Shown here one piece after another: positions 59,085 to 64,000 of a stretch of DNA of 64,000 bases. The stretch is from NCBI RefSeq assembly GCF_025821665.1, contig NZ_JACKSJ010000254.1:31280-95279 (forward strand), given 5' to 3'. A program made the translations under genes and the position numbers. Source of the stretch: [Mycobacterium] manitobense (GTDB lineage: Bacteria; Actinomycetota; Actinomycetes; Mycobacteriales; Mycobacteriaceae). The notes beneath the pieces are model-generated. The model had not been told where the DNA came from. It did no database searches and saw nothing but the letters and a program-made list of their open reading frames with translations. The number at the start of each line of letters is the position of its first letter. The stretch's first letter is position 1.

Positions 59085-61864
59085 GGTTCGACGTCAACGG
59101 CGACCCGGTGGACGCCGACCCGCGGCCCGGCCAGTGTCTGCGGACGCTGCTGCGCGAACACGGCCGCGTCGAGGTCAAGAAGGGCTGCGACGCCGGCGAC
59201 TGCGGAGCGTGCACGGTGCTGCTCGACGGCGCTCCGGTGCACTCCTGCGTGGTGCCGGCGTTCCGGGCCGCGGGCCGGCACGTCACCACGGTGGCGGGCC
59301 TCGGCACCCGAGCTGACCTGCATCCGGTGCAGCGCCGGTTCGTCGAGGCGGCCGGATTCCAGTGCGGTTTCTGCACCGCGGGCATGGTCACCACCGCCGC
59401 CGCCCTCACCGAGGACCAGTTGGCGGACCTGCCGCAGCACCTGAAGGGGAATCTGTGCCGGTGCACGGGCTACCGCGCGATCACCGACGCCCTGGCGGGT
59501 CGCGTCAACACCGACAAGTCGGCGGGCCACGGTGACGCCGGCCGGTCCATCGGTGCGCCTGCGGCCGTCGGGGTCGTCACCGGCACCGAGCGCTACACGA
59601 TGGACGTCACCCCGGCGGGACTGCTGCACATCGCCGTGCTGACCAGCCCGGTGCCGCACGCCCGCATCGAGGCGATCGACACCGCGGCGGCGGTGGCGCT
59701 GCCGGGCGTGCATCTGGTGCTGACCCACCGTGACAGTCCGCCCGTCGCGTTCAGCACCGCCCGCCACGAGAACCGGCTCGACGACCCCGACGACACCCGG
59801 GTGCTCGACGACACCGTGCGTTTCGTCGGCCAGCGGGTCGCCGCGGTGGTCGCCGACAGCCCGGCGATCGCCGAGCAGGCCTGCCGGCTGATCGCCGTCG
59901 AGTACCGGGAGTTGCCCGCCGTGTTCGACCCGGAACAGGCCAGGACGCCCGGCGCGCCGCTGGTGCACGGGGATAAGGGCGCCGACGCGCGGATCGCCGA
60001 CCCGGCGCGCAACACCGTCGCCGAGTTGCACGGGATCGCCGGCGACGTCGAGGCCGGGGTGGCGGCGGCGCGGGCCGGTGGCGGCGCGGTGGTGCGCGGC
60101 CGGTGGACCACGCAGCGGGTCCAGCACGCGCATCTGGAGACGCACGGCTGCACCGGCTGGACCGACGACCGGGGCCGGCTGGTGATCAGGACGAGTTCTC
60201 AGGTGCCGTTCCTGGTGCGCGACGAGCTGTGCCATGTCTTCGGGTTGGCACGCGAGCAGGTGCACGTGTTCACCGGCCGGGTCGGCGGCGGCTTCGGCGG
60301 AAAGCAGGAGATGCTCGCCGAGGACCTGGTGGCGCTGGCGGTGCTGCGACTGGGCAGGCCGGTTCGCTACGAGTTCAGCCGGGCCGACGAGTTCACCATG
60401 GCGCCGTGCCGGCATCCGTTCCGCGTCGACGCGACGGTCGCGGCGGGCGCCGACGGTGTGCTCACCGCCCTTGCCGTCGACGTTCTCAGCGACGCCGGCG
60501 CCTACGGCAACCACAGCATCGGTGTGCTGTTCCACGGGTGCAGCGAGTCGGTGGCCGTATACCGCTGCGCGAACAAGAGAGTCGACGCCCAGGCGGTCTA
60601 CACCAACAACCTGCCGTCGGGGGCGTTCCGCGGCTACGGCCTGGGCCAGGTGATCTTCGCGATCGAGTCGGCGCTCGACGAACTGGCTCAGCGGCTCGGC
60701 GTCGATCCCTTCGACCTGCGCCGGCGCAACGTCGTGGTGCCCGGCGACACCTTCGTCGACACCAATGCCGCGCACGACGACCTGACGTTCGGCAGCTACG
60801 GACTCGACCAGTGCCTCGACCTCGCGCAGGCGGCGCTGGCCGCGGGCAACGGAGTGGCGGCGCCACCGGGCGCCCAGTGGCGGGTCGGCGAAGGCATAGC
60901 GGTGGCCATGATCGCCACCATCCCGCCGCGGGGGCACTTCGCCGAGGCGTCGCTGGGCGTCGACGCCGACGGAACCTACATGTTGAGCGTGGGCACCGCC
61001 GAGTTCGGCAACGGCACGTCGACCGTGCACACCCAGTTGGTGGCCGACGAGATGAACACGACTGCCGACCGGGTGCTGTTGCGCCAGTCCGACACCGACG
61101 CCACCGGTTACGACACCGGCGCGTTCGGTTCGGCCGGGACGGTGGTGGCGGGCCGCGCCGTGCTCGACGCATGCCGGGAGTTGCGGGCCGCGGTGCTTGC
61201 CGCGGCCGCCGGGCGCACCGGCGCGGACGTGTCGGCATGCACGCTCACCGCGTCGGGTGTGCAGTGCGGCGAGCACTTCGTGTCCTTCGCGGGTCTCGGT
61301 GACGCGCCGGCCGGTGCTCTGGTCGGGTACGGCCGCCACGACGGGACGCCGCGGTCGGTGGCCTTCAACGTGCAGGCGTTCCGGGTGGCGGTCGACGTCG
61401 AGACCGGACGGGTGCGGATCCTGCAGTCGATCCAGACCGCCGACGCCGGCGTGGTTCTCAATCCCGAGCAGTGCCGCGGGCAGGTGGAAGGCGGTGTGGC
61501 GCAGGCGATCGGCTCTGCGCTCTACGAGGAGATGCACGTCGGGCCCAACGGAACCGTCCTGACCCGCGAACTGCGCAACTACCACATCCCGCAGCTGGCG
61601 GACGTGCCGGAGACCGAGGTGTACTTCGCCGACACCTACGACACGCTCGGCCCGCGTGGCGCGAAGTCGATGAGTGAGTCGCCGTACAACCCCGTGGCCC
61701 CGGCGCTGGCCAATGCGATCGCCAGGGCCTGCGGCGCGCGGCCGCACCAGCTGCCGATGACGCCGGCGCGGGTGTGGCGGGCGCTCCAGGACGGCGGCGG
61801 CGAGAATACTTGCATCCCAGGGACGGATGGCGAACGGCAGCAGCCCGACACCGAGCGCGAGTAG
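59081..61864 (+). CDS. Molybdenum hydroxylase: fused 2Fe-2S and molybdopterin-binding subunit (xanthine dehydrogenase-like)
   Basis: A 927-residue protein. Residues 1-160 are a 2Fe-2S ferredoxin part with Cys36, 41, 44, 56 and the second cluster Cys95, 98, 126, 128 (CGFCTAGM and GNLCRCTGYRA). The rest is the molybdopterin domain with GRVGGGFGGKQE, a conserved Glu in the C-terminal part and SPYNPVAPALANAI. With the FAD subunit separate, the architecture differs from the usual three-subunit or XdhA/XdhB forms. Purine hydroxylation is likely given the uricase operon, but aldehyde oxidase activity cannot be excluded. Confidence 0.88.
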   Translation: MRFDVNGDPVDADPRPGQCLRTLLREHGRVEVKKGCDAGDCGACTVLLDGAPVHSCVVPAFRAAGRHVTTVAGLGTRADLHPVQRRFVEAAGFQCGFCTAGMVTTAAALTEDQLADLPQHLKGNLCRCTGYRAITDALAGRVNTDKSAGHGDAGRSIGAPAAVGVVTGTERYTMDVTPAGLLHIAVLTSPVPHARIEAIDTAAAVALPGVHLVLTHRDSPPVAFSTARHENRLDDPDDTRVLDDTVRFVGQRVAAVVADSPAIAEQACRLIAVEYRELPAVFDPEQARTPGAPLVHGDKGADARIADPARNTVAELHGIAGDVEAGVAAARAGGGAVVRGRWTTQRVQHAHLETHGCTGWTDDRGRLVIRTSSQVPFLVRDELCHVFGLAREQVHVFTGRVGGGFGGKQEMLAEDLVALAVLRLGRPVRYEFSRADEFTMAPCRHPFRVDATVAAGADGVLTALAVDVLSDAGAYGNHSIGVLFHGCSESVAVYRCANKRVDAQAVYTNNLPSGAFRGYGLGQVIFAIESALDELAQRLGVDPFDLRRRNVVVPGDTFVDTNAAHDDLTFGSYGLDQCLDLAQAALAAGNGVAAPPGAQWRVGEGIAVAMIATIPPRGHFAEASLGVDADGTYMLSVGTAEFGNGTSTVHTQLVADEMNTTADRVLLRQSDTDATGYDTGAFGSAGTVVAGRAVLDACRELRAAVLAAAAGRTGADVSACTLTASGVQCGEHFVSFAGLGDAPAGALVGYGRHDGTPRSVAFNVQAFRVAVDVETGRVRILQSIQTADAGVVLNPEQCRGQVEGGVAQAIGSALYEEMHVGPNGTVLTRELRNYHIPQLADVPETEVYFADTYDTLGPRGAKSMSESPYNPVAPALANAIARACGARPHQLPMTPARVWRALQDGGGENTCIPGTDGERQQPDTERE

Positions 61865-61930
61865 TCGACCACTGAATCGGCGTGGGCGCGCAACACCGGG
61901 GTTGTCGGCGACCGCTCCTACGATTCAGCC

Positions 61931-62450
61931 GTGGCGCGCGTCAAGTGGTCCATGCTCCTCGCCGCCGTCGCGGCCGCGGCCGCCTTCCTGTGGGGCCTCG
62001 ACCCGGCGTGGTGCCTCGTCGCGGGGGTCGCCGCACCCGTGGTCGCGGCGGCCGCGGTGCACTTCCTGCGTGGCGCGGTCACCGGAATCGGCACGCCTGG
62101 GCCCAGAGAGGATCCGGCGGCGGCGATGTCGGGCACCGAGTTCGAGGACCATATCGCCCGGATCGCCAGGTCATGCGGGGTGCCTGTGATCATGACCGCG
62201 ATCACCGGCGACTGGGGCGTCGACATCATCGTCGGACACCGCCCCAATCGGCTGGCCATCCAGTGCAAGCGCCAAGCCAGGCCGGTCGGCACCGCCGCCG
62301 TTCAGGAGGTGGTCGCCGGCGCACCCATGCAGGACTGCGTCCGCACGATGGTGGTCACCAACCACGACTTCACCCCTGCCGCACGACGACTCGCCGAGCG
62401 GCACGGCTGCGAACTCGTCGGCCGTGATGAGCTGCCCCGGCTGCGCTCGA

Positions 62451-62473
<23 letters not shown>
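61931..62473 (+). CDS. Membrane-anchored Mrr-like restriction endonuclease-fold protein
   Basis: A 180-residue protein with two N-terminal membrane segments (about 6-22 and 26-46) and an Mrr_cat-type nuclease domain (about 65-180). The catalytic site is visible: GDWGVDIIV (Asp) and LAIQCKRQ (Gln-x-Lys) in the PD-(D/E)XK pattern, with an FE in SGTEFEDHIAR. Such proteins may cut foreign or damaged DNA, but membrane anchoring suggests another task. GTG 61931 is chosen. It is convergent with lat and overlaps its end by 23 bases. Confidence 0.82.
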
Positions 62474-63791
<1,318 letters not shown>

Positions 63792-63895
63792 ACGGGCATC
63801 GTAGCGTAATATTTCCGCTCTGCTAGCCGATCAACCGCAAGTATTCCTATTGACGCGCGCGTGTGGCGCAGGTGGGCAGCGGGTACCGAGAAGGG

Positions 63896-64000
63896 ATGCT
63901 CAAACCCCTCGGCCACGGACTGCTGACCGCTCCGTTCCGCGCCGCCGAGACGGTGACCCGCACCGCCGCCGCCGTGGCCCTCGAGGCCGTCGGCGGCCCG
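63896..64000 (+). CDS. Start of an unidentified gene, cut by the window edge
   Basis: ATG 63896 is preceded by GAGAAGGG. The first 35 codons are open to the edge (MLKPLGHGLLTAPFRAAETV and on), with an alternation of small and hydrophobic residues. Too little is visible to assign a family. It is divergent from lat with about 100 bases between. Confidence 0.5.
   Translation, partial: MLKPLGHGLLTAPFRAAETVTRTAAAVALEAVGGP

Noticed and set aside
58688..61747. A 1019-codon open frame on the minus strand across the molybdenum hydroxylase
   Set aside because: It is antisense to a gene with clear cofactor motifs; long antisense frames are common at this GC content and its Arg/His/Val-rich product has no recognisable domain.
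63832..63885. Possible SigF-type promoter (GGGTA at 63881-63885) before the last partial gene, and GGTT-N16-GGAAA upstream of lat
   Set aside because: The -35 of the first and the -10 of the second match poorly; with several similar strings expected by chance, I did not list them.

Overview
The window is chromosomal DNA of a high-GC actinobacterium, almost certainly a fast-growing Mycobacterium (Mycolicibacterium). The evidence is a run of genes in the M. tuberculosis Rv3255c-to-Rv3290c order (manA, TobH-like, pmm, DUF3499, Rv3259, whiB2, fbiA-fbiB, mannose-1-P guanylyltransferase, wbbL, rmlD, LCP protein, Rv3268, fadE25, purE-purK, GtrA, PH-domain protein, birA, accD5-accE5, maf, sseA, sufE, accA3, sigF-rsbW, usfY, Rv3289c-like, lat), together with coenzyme F420, WhiB, SigF and arabinogalactan-linker genes. 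No transposase, phage, tRNA, rRNA or CRISPR was seen.

Layout. 1-9.9 kb: GDP-mannose supply (manA, TobH-like, pmm, guanylyltransferase), whiB2, F420 biosynthesis, a Nudix gene and the rhamnosyltransferase wbbL. 9.9-18.1 kb: rmlD, an LCP cell-wall ligase, fadE25, purE/purK, GtrA, PH-domain protein and birA. 18.2-37.2 kb: an accessory block inserted between birA and accD5, a nearly complete Wzx/Wzy-type exopolysaccharide locus: GT-C membrane enzyme, AsnB-type amidotransferase, Wzz-like protein, Wzy-like polymerase, four GT4 and one GT2 glycosyltransferases, an AlgD-like GDP-mannose 6-dehydrogenase, a Wzx flippase, an epimerase, a secreted polysaccharide lyase, a lipoprotein and a WbaP/CpsE-type initiating sugar transferase. 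37.6-46.1 kb: acyl-CoA carboxylase genes accD5, accE5 and accA3 with maf, sseA, sufE and two pairs of small membrane or secreted paralogues. 46-49.6 kb: a hydrolase, a MocA-like nucleotidyltransferase and the uricase pathway. 49.8-58.1 kb: stress region with a STAS protein, sigF-rsbW, topoisomerase IB, a UXS-like epimerase with a GT4 and a GT remnant, an SDR, CsbD, usfY/Rv3289c-like and a PAS-ANTAR regulator. 58.2-64 kb: xanthine-dehydrogenase-type genes, an Mrr-like nuclease, lat and the start of one further gene.

How it fits together. ManA, Pmm and the guanylyltransferase make GDP-mannose for the cell; the AlgD-like enzyme in the inserted block would oxidise it to GDP-mannuronate. That nucleotide sugar would feed a polymer started by the sugar transferase, extended by the GTs, flipped by Wzx and polymerised by Wzy under Wzz control. 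The AsnB-type enzyme could amidate the uronate and the secreted lyase could cut the polymer. This uronate-containing exopolysaccharide system is the main candidate for an undescribed biology here. At smaller scale, the window has short repeats and mini-ORFs placed exactly at stop/start overlaps (accE5-maf, purK-purE and a GT-GT junction), and several SigF-type promoters (GGTT-N16-GGGTA or GGGAA) around the sigF region.
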